Below are positions 36,601 to 45,823 of a DNA stretch of 64,000 nucleotides, piece after piece. Position 1 is the stretch's first letter. Every line of letters begins with the position of its first letter. The stretch covers positions 4,085,207 to 4,149,206 of the forward strand of contig OX439036.1 in assembly GCA_949317995.1 (NCBI GenBank). Reading direction: 5' to 3'. Source of the stretch: Acholoe squamosa. Its lineage: Eukaryota > Annelida > Polychaeta > Phyllodocida > Polynoidae. Both the position numbers and the translations under genes were made by a program. A model generated the notes under the pieces. That model saw only the letters and a program-made list of their open reading frames with translations. It made no database searches and was not told the DNA's origin.

Positions 36601-38374
36601 TATCAAAACCCCACCTGCCAGGAAAAATGTCACAAAAGACACTGCATCTACTAAATCAAAGAACTCTGAGACAAAGAAGATTGACAAAAAGCAAATTGTG
36701 CCTCTAAAGAAAAAGGTTGCCACTCCCATCAAGGCGAGAATAGGCCCTCCAAAGGAGCCTACACACCAAAACAAGAGTGACACACCCCAACAAAAGGCAC
36801 AAGATAGGCCAATAGTCGATGAAAAAGAAAAAGAAAGAGACAGAATAAAACAACATATGCTAGATATAAATCAACTACTGGATCAGATTCCCGACACATC
36901 CATCTCAGGTACAAACCTTGGCTTGGAACAAAGGAAAGACAAGGACCTATTGCCCCTCATACAATATCTTGAGGATGGAACCTTGCCTGCACCAAAAGCA
37001 CAAGGAAATAGAATCATCAACCAAGGCCAGACATACACCTTGGTGAATGGTACATTAGTCCATATATGCCCCATAAATTGGAGAAAAACCAATACTGTAC
37101 CACTTCAAATTGTTATACCACAGCAATGGATAACAAGTACACTACAGTATTTCCATGACTCACCTACTGGCGGCCATCTTGGTTCAAGTAGGATGCTGTC
37201 AGCACTCCGACCTAGGGTATATTGGAAGTCTATGCTAGCAGACACAACAAAATATGTCTCCACCTGCCACACATGCCTCACAGCAAAAAGGCAAGTACAC
37301 TCACACAAAACACCAATGACAGTGAGAGAGTACATGACTTCACCAATGAAGTTCCTAAACCTAGACGCGGTGGGACCACTTCCCACAACTGCCAGGGGAA
37401 ACAAACATATACAAGTCTGCATAGATTATGCTACCAGATATGCAACAGCTTGGGCTACTACTGACTTAAAAGCTGAGACAACAGCAGCAGAGTTCTACAA
37501 GAATATAATTTGTCATCATGGAACACCAGCCACTCTTCAAACAGACAATGGAACATGTTATACAGGTGCAAAGTTCACAAAGTTAACTAAACACCTCAAG
37601 ATCAAACATAAATTCTCCTCACCATACAGGCCACAATCAAATGGGCTTGTAGAGAGATTCAATGCTAGCATAGGCACAGCACTCAGAGCATTCTGCTCAA
37701 AGCACCAAAACAATTGGGATTCATTTATTGAACCCATAACCTTTGCATTAAACAACACTGAATCCCAAACCACAGGATTCACCCCTTTCTTCCTACTCCA
37801 TGGGAGAAACCCAGCCACCCCAATGGACTAAGGGCTGGGAATACAGGAAGACATATCCACAGTAGCAGACCATGTAGCTAACATGATAACAAATCAAGAT
37901 ACCTCTAGGAGGAAAGCTATAGAAAGGGTCGCCAAGCTACAAAAGGAAAGGAAAGATAGATATGATAAGAAACTTACACCACAGGAAATCAAGGTCACCG
38001 ACATGGTGTACCTTAACATACCAAGAATCCTAACCAACACAGAGTGTAAGAAACTTCAACCCCTTTTTATGGGACCATATGTTGTAGTAGATAGACCTAG
38101 TTTGACAAGTGCCAAACTCAAAAACTTGGACACCAATCTATTGGTGGCCAGACCAGTGCACATAGACAGACTGAAAAAGGTTGTGGCTGTCAGAAACAAT
38201 GAATTTGCACACAGGCTTATTCCACATGAGGCCAAATACTACAGCAAAATTGTAAGGAACAAAAATGATATCACCCTTACAAGAGAAACCACAGGCATAG
38301 GCCCTATCAAGCCTAGGCCTGCACACCACATACTAAGAAAGACATCTAGGTGTGGTGCAGTTTCAAGAAATTAG
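33593..38374 (+). pseudogene. pol: Ty3/gypsy-class pol (PR-RT-RH-IN), one in-frame stop
   Basis: Reading opens in the left arm at 33,593, so the native start is lost and no gag lies upstream. In order (residues from 33,593): aspartic protease with DTG at 98-100 and flap LGTDFL near 170; reverse transcriptase with VTDFRYLN and YLDD (561-564); RNase H with ATDAS (~706), ERELLG (~751), YTDHAAL (~776) and PPDAMSR (~818); a 300-residue basic, low-complexity linker; then integrase with an HH-CC finger (~1186-1230), catalytic D1258, D1318 and E1354 (DX35E) and, beyond the stop, a GPY/F-type module (FMGPY). TAA at 37,829-37,831 interrupts the integrase after the catalytic core; the same frame stays open to TAG at 38,372-38,374. 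Family knowledge: it copies RNA to DNA and integrates it. The catalytic residues are kept, but the product is truncated and gag is missing, so the locus is probably not autonomous. Confidence 0.92.
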
Positions 38375-39198
38375 AAACAAGATTGAGATACCAAAGTCAT
38401 AAGATTTTCAAAATGTATTACAAATTCTCTTCATCCACACATAAGACATGTGTGACCGATAATGAATTACTATGTATATAAAGCCAATCAAATTTGTAAA
38501 TATATCAGTAGGTTATTGCCTCTGAAAGGGTCAAAGACTGGGACCCCCCGAGTAAAGCAGACATGAAGTCTATGAAGAGTAAGGGTAACACAATGGAGTG
38601 TCTAAAGCCTAATCCCCACATGAAAGAGCGCGCTATGCCAACACAGCAGTCTATAGAGATCAATTGACCTTATAAGCTACCCTCAGACAACTGTCTAGAC
38701 GGTCATGAATGGCTGTCCTGGATGACAGGAGGAGCTAATTACCAGTACACAGACTACACAATAGACCCCACAGTTAGCAGACACTGGAGATTAATGCATT
38801 GTCTCCAGAGAAACAATACCAGGCCCACAATGGATGTGGGTAGGGTAGGCTACATAAGAAGCACTGTGGACCATAGCCCACCATCAGTCTTCATCCAGCT
38901 GCAGTCTGGAACACAAGTCTACAGGACCCCACTTGGGAATTAGCCAGCCCACTTCTCCATTAGGAGAGACTGCACTAGGATAAAGAACACACCTACTTCA
39001 CCTTCAACCTGACCTTACCATTTACTGGTCAACCTCTATAGACTCACCGGACATATTGCCAAGACAGCTCAATCTTGCAAAGGTACAGTTTGAACCACTT
39101 CATTTAAAGTGTTACACCATACACTTAGACTTTACCAGCACCAAATCACTACAAATTTGACAAGACTTTAAACAGCAAACTTGCTTTACACAAGCACC
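38375..39198 (+). other. pol-env spacer, possible small frame
   Basis: About 820 bp separate pol and env. A 73-codon ATG frame at 38,722-38,943 has no recognised domain. Env messages of this class are usually spliced, so an env splice acceptor may lie here, but I cannot single one out. Confidence 0.4.
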
Positions 39199-41823
39199 AT
39201 GGGGACACTGAGAGTTTCACCCATACTGCTAACTATGCTGTTATTATATACTATTGAACCACTTACTGCAGGTTATACACCTGTGGTGAGACAAAACATA
39301 GGAGTAGTATTCAAACCTAGCCCTCAACCATTGGTCAATGGACATACAACCACAACACTGTTGTTAGCTATTCCCTACAAGATACCTCGGGCACCCGTTA
39401 CCCAAGGATCCATAAGGGATAGAATACTCCATTTGACCACTCCTACTCTACAAGATCATACCTCTGGCCAAATTATCCAACAAGCTAAGGAGCTAGACAC
39501 CTTGCTGGAAATTGCAGACAAGGAGATAAATGAAACACTAGCCTCCATCAAATTGTTCTTATCCAACCCCATAAACACATTGGACAAGGCCAAAAGAGAG
39601 GCCATACTGGGTTTTCTAGCACCCCTGTTTCGCGGTGTGCTAGGTCTAGCCACAGTAGAAGATGTAAACCAAGTAATGGGACAGCTCAAGAACATAGATG
39701 AAATACTAAGAAAATTTGCTAAACAGGATCAGGAAGCAGCTAATCTCATTGGAAAGATCACAAACAGACAAGATAAGTTTGTCAAAGCATACATCCAAGA
39801 TAAGAAGGTACTGGACAGCACAATCAACACCATAGGTGACACCGTCAACCTGTGGGCCTCTAACTTGTCCAGGTCACTTGACTCATATTCAAGGCACGAG
39901 AAAACTCAAAGGGAGAAAATGCAAGTATTAAATGATGCATTAATTATCATAGCAGCAAGAATGAATACGGTTCAATCACTACAAAGGACAAATGCAGCCC
40001 TGAGGATGCTATCATCAGGGATCCTAACCCCTGATATAGTGCCACCCTCAGACCTTGCTAGATACCTAATTGACATTAATAACAAACTTAGGATTACACA
40101 CCCTGGAGCACAAGTCGCAATTAATGACTTAGATTTCTATTATTCACAGAAGCTGACCTCATACACTTACTCAGCTCACCATATATATATTCATCTGGAC
40201 ATTATAATTCAATCTACCACCTCAACCTTCAAACTGTACCAAATGATTACACCACCCATGCCTATAGACACACAGGAGACCCCCACCAGAGGAGTCACCA
40301 AACTACAAACCACAACTGAGTTTCTAGCAGTATCTTACGATGAATCATTATTTATCGAATTGGACTCAGCAGATATGCAGGCATGTGAAGGTACTACAGT
40401 AAAGGTATGCAGAGATGTAAATGGTAGAATCTATAAACACAGGCCTACATGCCCTGTAGCCATTTTTACTAACCAGGCTCAACAGATTAAGGAACATTGC
40501 AAGTTTACAGTTTCACCACTGCAAGCACCTACCACCCATGCTATTTCCATTTCTGAAGATGAGTATCTGGTCACTACTAATGAACCCCATTACTTTATCA
40601 ACTGCCATGGTAAAACGTCTGAAACTCGGAAGGCCCAGTTCTACTCAATCATAGGTGTACCCTGTGGGTGCACGATCAGTGTAGGAGAATTTTCTCTTCC
40701 AAACACAAGGTTGCCCTGTAACTCAACCTTATCATTTCATTACATTCTCAAGACAATTAATTTACCATTCATGGCAGCACTTAACAAAATTTCTGAAACC
40801 AAACCAGATGAAAGAGAGAATCTTCCAAATTTCCCAGTAGTAAACCTTTCTAGAACCTTAGAAAAACTACAGGAAAATCCAATCATGGATGATATTACTC
40901 AACTAAATTTAGAGCCCTTTGCCAAAACAGTATTAAAAGATGCCTCCAACCTTAATAAGGAAATGGAAACGCGCTACGAGGAATCATACCTACGTCGAGT
41001 TACAGAGCATCCAATCTTCCAAAGCTTAGCACTCATCCTAGGGATATCAGCTCACATTTTTATAGTATACATACTACTCAAATTATACAGACTAGGAGGA
41101 ACTGTAGCCTACCTGCCTACAGCCAAAGCATTCAGACTAGTCACCGAGCTGCCCCTACACAAATTGCTCCCAGATAAGAATCCTACCAAACTAACCCCTA
41201 CAGAGGAAACCCACACCCCTTTCCTCACAATTCAGGAAACCCACACCCTGATAATTGCTATATTATTCACCCTGACCATCTACTCAGCCTACAGAATAAT
41301 GAAGTACCTTAAGAAATTTGCACAGACACACTGTGGCAAGAAAAATGTGGCCAAGCGCACAAACCCCACAATATATTTTAAAATATATTGTGGAGACTCA
41401 AACTTCGCGCTACCCTTGAGGCCAATACCACATGAATTTGATGAGATTAAATCAGCAGCTGCCCCTACCTATAAGGATATAGTGGTTAAAACCTTCCCAC
41501 TACCTAAGGCTATATTTACCTGGAATGGACCAGCAGTTATAACAACACAGAGAGGAGAATTTGCTTATCACCTCCCTCAGGTGATACACCTACCTTGGCG
41601 CACTAGGTTCAGCACTATACCAGCCCTTAAAAACAAAGGACTGTACTACTCCATGCTTCTCCAGAATGATTGTGGCACCAGCCCGGTGACCATGACAGCA
41701 CTGGAAAATACAACAGATATAATTATTGACGAACAACAGGAGGAGACCGCAAGGTCAAACATGCAGACTATTGCTAATTTTCTAAACCACCAGCCCTCCC
41801 CGGTGACTGTGGAAACAGCCTAG
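39199..41823 (+). CDS. env: Envelope glycoprotein, baculovirus F / errantivirus Env type, 874 aa
   Basis: I choose ATG at 39,199 because AGCACCATGG is an excellent start context; the open frame extends six codons further but without an ATG. Visible parts: signal peptide (about 1-25); a basic KAKR site at 130-133 that may be a protease cleavage site; directly after it a hydrophobic, glycine-containing segment (GFLAPLFRGVLG) like the fusion peptide of F proteins; long heptad-like helices; a VPPSDLARYL...YY...TPPMPI pattern typical of the F/Env core; scattered cysteines; a transmembrane helix near 610-630; a second hydrophobic helix near 684-701; and a 170-residue C-terminal part. F-type Env proteins are class I fusion proteins. 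The frame is uninterrupted. Unusual are the second membrane segment and long tail. It follows pol on the same strand, with no sense LTR upstream. Confidence 0.85.
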   Translation: MGTLRVSPILLTMLLLYTIEPLTAGYTPVVRQNIGVVFKPSPQPLVNGHTTTTLLLAIPYKIPRAPVTQGSIRDRILHLTTPTLQDHTSGQIIQQAKELDTLLEIADKEINETLASIKLFLSNPINTLDKAKREAILGFLAPLFRGVLGLATVEDVNQVMGQLKNIDEILRKFAKQDQEAANLIGKITNRQDKFVKAYIQDKKVLDSTINTIGDTVNLWASNLSRSLDSYSRHEKTQREKMQVLNDALIIIAARMNTVQSLQRTNAALRMLSSGILTPDIVPPSDLARYLIDINNKLRITHPGAQVAINDLDFYYSQKLTSYTYSAHHIYIHLDIIIQSTTSTFKLYQMITPPMPIDTQETPTRGVTKLQTTTEFLAVSYDESLFIELDSADMQACEGTTVKVCRDVNGRIYKHRPTCPVAIFTNQAQQIKEHCKFTVSPLQAPTTHAISISEDEYLVTTNEPHYFINCHGKTSETRKAQFYSIIGVPCGCTISVGEFSLPNTRLPCNSTLSFHYILKTINLPFMAALNKISETKPDERENLPNFPVVNLSRTLEKLQENPIMDDITQLNLEPFAKTVLKDASNLNKEMETRYEESYLRRVTEHPIFQSLALILGISAHIFIVYILLKLYRLGGTVAYLPTAKAFRLVTELPLHKLLPDKNPTKLTPTEETHTPFLTIQETHTLIIAILFTLTIYSAYRIMKYLKKFAQTHCGKKNVAKRTNPTIYFKIYCGDSNFALPLRPIPHEFDEIKSAAAPTYKDIVVKTFPLPKAIFTWNGPAVITTQRGEFAYHLPQVIHLPWRTRFSTIPALKNKGLYYSMLLQNDCGTSPVTMTALENTTDIIIDEQQEETARSNMQTIANFLNHQPSPVTVETA

Positions 41824-41909
41824 ACTGCCCACAGCCTAGGCTGCCCCCAGTCCACCACCAGGAGACAACACATCAGAGACAGTATTCAGAACTTTTCGGA
41901 CAATTTGCC

Positions 41910-41925
41910 GGCCCTGAAAAGGGCC
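41910..41925 (-). promoter_or_regulatory. Histone-type mRNA 3' stem-loop (minus strand)
   Basis: The minus strand reads CCCAAA, then GGCCCTTTTCAGGGCC: a 6-bp stem with a TTTC loop, matching the metazoan histone stem-loop bound by SLBP. About 12 bases after it is CCGAAAAG, resembling the purine-rich histone downstream element bound by U7 snRNA. It lies 47 bases after a stop codon (41,973-41,975) of a minus-strand coding-like frame, the usual spacing in histone genes. No AATAAA is visible between the stop and the loop. Confidence 0.75.
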
Positions 41926-41972
41926 TTTGGGATGGCGGGTTTTTACACCCTAGGTTTCAGTCAGTCGGGATC

Positions 41973-42450
41973 CTACCACAGATCCTCGGGTTCAACATCA
42001 ATGGGAGAGTCCGGGGCCGAGTCCGAGCCATACATATGGCCGTGATCCTGCTCCCACTCAGCGAGCCGGGCCTCCAGCATCCCCAGTCCATACTCGGCAG
42101 CCGTGGATGGATTCCCGGATGCCGCAAGATCGGGGGGATGCCGCCAACAGATAATCCCATAGCACTCGCTCCCGCGGCCCTAGGTTATAATCCATGGGCC
42201 AGAAACCCATATTACCCAAGGCCCTAGTCAGAAGGGCCACAGTGGCCCCCCGACGCAAGGCTGAGCCCAGGAAATAATGGCAGGAGTAATTACAGACCAT
42301 CACATCACCATGCTCAATGATCTCTTTGAAATTACTCACTATGTACCCATAATGGATGGTCTGGTTAGACTCAACCAGGGCCCTAGCTGGACTCCCCACC
42401 TCCATCACCTGGGGGACAGGCAGAGCAAAGAGAGCTTGTAGGTGGGCCAT
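41973..42450 (-). pseudogene. Antisense intronless gene with histone-style 3' end, product unrecognised
   Basis: The ATG at 42,450 has the strong context ACCATGG. The frame codes about 130 residues with mixed, protein-like composition (for example NFKEIIEHGDVMVC and NYSCHYFLG), then ends at 42,058-42,060. A second, overlapping frame from about the six-C run (42,132-42,137) continues instead with an acidic tail (SPIDVEPEDLW) and stops at 41,973-41,975, right before the histone-type stem-loop. So the gene looks frameshifted near the C run, or is read across frames. It lies antisense to pol/env inside the retroelement and shows no introns. It is not a histone, and I recognise no family. It could be a captured host gene or an element accessory gene. 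Confidence 0.5.
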
Positions 42451-42475
42451 GGTACTACAGCAGTGACTTCCAGAG

Positions 42476-42516
42476 AGGAACTGATGCTCCAATACCAGCC
42501 ACACACTCCTTAAATG
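42476..42516 (-). promoter_or_regulatory. Core promoter of the antisense gene (TATA-like + Inr)
   Basis: On the minus strand a TTTAAGG box (42,508-42,514) precedes TCAGTT (42,479-42,484), an initiator match, with about 31 bases from box to start. The ATG would be about 32 bases further. This compact layout, with a short leader, resembles replication-dependent histone genes. Confidence 0.5.
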
Positions 42517-43257
42517 GACACACACACACCCCCCCCCCACCCTGAACTGTCCACTGACACCAAGCTAGGCACTGCCACAGACACATGCCAAAATCTGGCA
42601 CCTAACACCTCAAGTGCCACCACTGCATGAGCACACCAGGGAGGAGACTCACATCTCACTCCTGACACACCTCCACTGTCAATGAAATTATCAAAGTATT
42701 AGAAAAAAAAAATTATATACACAGCCACTTGTTGATGTATAATATGAAAATCTATGGTATTCTCACAAAATCGATGATTAATGCGCGCATATACGCGCAA
42801 AATTGCGAAATTGCAAATTACAAATTGTAAAATTGTACAAATCTAACATTAATATACATGAATGCAGGTAGATAACTAAGACAGTTTTTGTACCCACTAG
42901 CACTTGTATACTATGCCAAGGTTTACTTAAAGTAACACACTTTAGGTATCCAAGAAAATTGTTGGAAAAATGAAAAAAAAAAAAAAAAAAAAAAAATTGT
43001 TGAGAAAATTGTTGACATAAAACATGTTTACTTAAGATACTCACCAAATAAATCTCTTTCAGGGACACATACTCAAAAGGCTAGGGGAATAGTCAATTAA
43101 GCAGCGGCCCACTGCCGAAATTGCCAATTAATACACCCATATAGCAAAATCAATGAGTAACTCAGAGACAAACAAGCCTATTGTACATGAAGTACTTTGT
43201 TTTTCCGGCCCTCGGAAAAATTTGTCTCAAATCCCATAAATCGAATAGTGTAATCTA

Positions 43258-43790
43258 GATTGTACGTTTGTACCCAATTTTGCACACTAAAATTGTATGT
43301 TTGCACACCAGATTGTACGCTCGTACCCAAATTTGCACACTAAAATTGTATATTTGCACACCAGATTGTACGCTTGTACCCAATTTGCACACTAAAATTG
43401 TATGTTTTTGCACATTATACTGTATGTCTGTACCCAATTCATACACTGAAGTCAGATTCTTTTTTTAGAAAATCAACATTGCTATGTGTATCCAAGCTGT
43501 ACGCAAAATTATATTTGTACATACAGAAACTATCAATTGAACGCAAAATTATACATTGGCATACTAAAATTGCCAAATGCACGCGAAATTATATATTTGC
43601 ACACTAAAAAATTTGCCAAATATACGCGAAAATTATATATTTGCACACTCAAATTGCCAAATGTACGCAAAAATTATATATTTGCACACTAAAATTGCCA
43701 AATATACGCGAAAATTATATATTTGCACACTCAAATTGCCAAATGTACGCAAAAATTATATATTTGCATACTGAAATTGTCAATTGAACG
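43258..43790. repeat. A/T-rich tandem repeats in the element (53-bp then 41-bp units)
   Basis: 43,258-43,440 holds about three units of a 53-mer (GATTGTACGTTTGTACCC...TTGCACACTAAAATTGTATG). 43,560-43,790 holds about five units of a 41-mer (ACGCGAAAATTATATATTTG, CACACTCAAATTGCCAAATG), alternating ACGCGAAAA and ACGCAAAAA versions, so the higher-order unit is 82 bp. Both families share TTGCACACT. Short frames here are artefacts. A run of about 24 A lies upstream, at 42,972-42,997. Confidence 0.88.
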
Positions 43791-44559
43791 CAATTACACG
43801 CGAAATTGTAAATTTGCACACTGAAATTGTCATTTATGTTCAATTTGCACGCTAAATTGAATATTAAATGCCAAAATTGCACACTATTTGCCAAATTGTA
43901 TGTTGTACATAAAAATGGAAAATTGTACCCAATATTGATGTTACATAAGCAAATAAGCTATGGTATGGTAAGATATAGAAACTCGGAAATGTACTTATAC
44001 CCAGGAGAAAATTGTTTATACTGACAAAGCTCTACCACAAAAATTGCATTTGAAGCACTCCCCATCACTTCAAATCCTCTTACAAAACAGTATACAACTC
44101 CAAAATAAGGTAAAAATTGTATAAATTGTACATTCCCTCGGCGAAATGACGGAGTTTCGCATTCTTTCGGGGGAGAGGGAGTATTCTATGATATACCATT
44201 TTATTGTTCCATAAATTCTAACATATTTTGTATTAATCAAAGAAATATCTATGAAATTAATACATAGGTTGGTTCTAAGAGCTATAAGAGCGCTCAAACT
44301 TTACATAAGAGCGTTCATGCCCCACTGCACACCAGCCAGGTCAGTTACATACACTCTCTGACATCAAAGGCTCCGACCTAATGGTTCACTGCACAATATA
44401 ATAAAAATGAGGGTCTCAGTGTGCGACCTCATGGTTCAATGCACAAATTAATAACTTGTAAGTGAATGCAACCGGCCGTCACGGGTGCCTGAGCACCGCT
44501 GACGCCGTCATGAGTGTCTGAGCACTCTAAGGACTGAACAATGGGTTACATAAGCACGA

Positions 44560-44830
44560 CGCCATAACCTTCCGGTCGCTCTAGCGTCGCTCCTGAGCGA
44601 CCTAGGTCAAATATCAAAAATTTTATGGAAAGCCCATAATTAGACGGTCAGAATGAGCCCAAGATCAAGGCGGAACTCCCAGTATTAAGGAAGTTACGCC
44701 ATGGAGACTGAATCGACCTCCGAGTGAGCTACAGACAAACCGGCGGGAGTTACGCGCCTATCCAGCAGGCATTATAATCTTGGCACATTCAGCTCTGCGC
44801 ATGCCCAAAATGGCGGTTATACAAGCATAA
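44560..44830. promoter_or_regulatory. Housekeeping-type promoter signature (ETS, NRF1, YY1 motifs)
   Basis: CTTCCGG (44,569-44,575) matches an ETS site, CTGCGCATGCCC (44,795-44,806) an NRF1-like site and AAAATGGCGG (44,807-44,816) a YY1 site. CpG is frequent while the surroundings are A/T-rich. This set is typical of TATA-less animal promoters, so it may be a captured host promoter or the element's own. A + strand 83-codon frame starts at 44,876 and runs into the right arm. Confidence 0.35.
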
Positions 44831-44875
44831 ACGACCGAGTTATGAGGGTTTGAAGATGCAGAACCGACCAAGACA

Positions 44876-45127
44876 ATGGGGGCCATAGCGGCGTCCATGG
44901 GGGTCCTTTGTCCCCCTGTGACACTTGAAAGGGTCCCCTCAAACAATTGTAGAGTTAGGCAGATGCTGCTGGCTCCAGTCAGTCTGGAGGTGCTTTTCCA
45001 AGATTTGCTACAAATAGCCTGTCTGCACCTCCAGGAAGACACATCACCAAGAACCGCTCTAGAGGTAACATCTCCAGTCATCTCCTGCTACCTGCTATAC
45101 CACTGCACTATGGTGAAACTATGCTAG
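44876..45127 (+). CDS. Possible small ORF (83 aa) ending in the right LTR
   Basis: The ATG at 44,876 lies just after the ETS/NRF1/YY1 cluster. The frame includes an amphipathic stretch (SLEVLFQDLLQIACLHL) and stops four bases inside the terminal repeat. A possible donor, AGAG|GTAACA, is at 45,065. No domain is recognised. The opposite strand is also open here (44,758-45,081), so this could be chance. Confidence 0.2.
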   Translation: MGAIAASMGVLCPPVTLERVPSNNCRVRQMLLAPVSLEVLFQDLLQIACLHLQEDTSPRTALEVTSPVISCYLLYHCTMVKLC

Positions 45128-45506
45128 ACAGGCATTGGTTTCCTACCATTAGTGGCCAGAGGCTATCTTCTTCAAGACTTCCACCAGAGGGTAAAGTTAC
45201 TCATTATTACATTATTCCTCTAAGCAGCAGGTCAGGAGCTAGGTGTGGGAACCCACCTAGAAGTATGCTGGACATTGTATTATTAATACCTCACAGGTGG
45301 AGTGGAACTGAACATTGTACTTTATAAATTACTGTATGTTTACTGTATGTGCAAACTACCTACATACTAACTACTGTATGATTGATATTTCTTACATGTT
45401 GCCTAAAGCTGAATAAACCAGTGACAACTGGAAATAACACTATTTATAAGAGCCTTGAGATAATTACACTATATACCACTAGTCTTATGATATTTCTCAT
45501 ATGACA
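45121..45506 (+). repeat. Right LTR-like terminal repeat, sense orientation (386 bp)
   Basis: It has TG...CA ends (TGCTAGACAGG...CATATGACA), TATAAA at 45,323-45,328 and AATAAA at 45,412-45,417, about 85 bp apart. That suggests U3 to ~45,350, a short R, and U5 to 45,506, oriented as a 3' LTR for pol-env. The bases just before it (GCACTATGGTGAAACT) are not a polypurine tract. It appears identical to the left arm but inverted relative to it. Transcription from it would run out into the downstream intron. Confidence 0.88.
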
Positions 45507-45578
45507 ACTTGATCATGCCAAACTCTACCATGACAGTACCTGCATGTGTTGTACTCATTTTTCAACCTGACGCATAAA

Positions 45579-45823
45579 GCACTGGTTCCACAGGCGTAAA
45601 TCGGTCCGATTTGCACTAATCCGACTGATCCTTTCTATACTTTTGATATAATATTCATGAATTGTCAGATGGGGGCTATTCAGACCAATTTTATGCCTTT
45701 GAAACCAGCGCTATAGTCAGTCACATTTCCACTTATCCGACCAATTCTTTTCTATACTTTTGATACATCATAAACCATTGGATTAGGGCTGTCCGGCCAA
45801 TTGAACGCCTGTGGAACCAGTGC
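45579..45823. mobile_element. MITE with GCACTGGTTCCACAGGCGT ends
   Basis: Nineteen-base terminal inverted repeats (45,579-45,597 and 45,805-45,823) match exactly. Flanks ATAAA and ATAAG suggest a 5-bp target duplication with one change. Inside, TTTCTATACTTTTGATA occurs twice. It lies only 72 bp from the right end of the retroelement. Confidence 0.85.

Noticed and set aside
35173-37818. Minus-strand frames of 69-130 codons within pol
   Set aside because: They are shadows of the intact pol reading frame.
41973-42450. The antisense gene as a core or linker histone
   Set aside because: Its translation shows no histone-fold or H1-like sequence in any frame; only its 3' signal is histone-like.
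33236-45506. Classifying the element as DIRS because of inverted ends
   Set aside because: The integrase has an HH-CC finger and DX35E triad, and no tyrosine recombinase is seen; only the termini resemble DIRS.
33236-45506. Classifying it as a DNA transposon (Ginger or Polinton) by its inverted ends
   Set aside because: Protease, reverse transcriptase, RNase H and env are present, no DNA polymerase B or packaging genes are seen, and the ends carry LTR-type TATA and polyadenylation signals.
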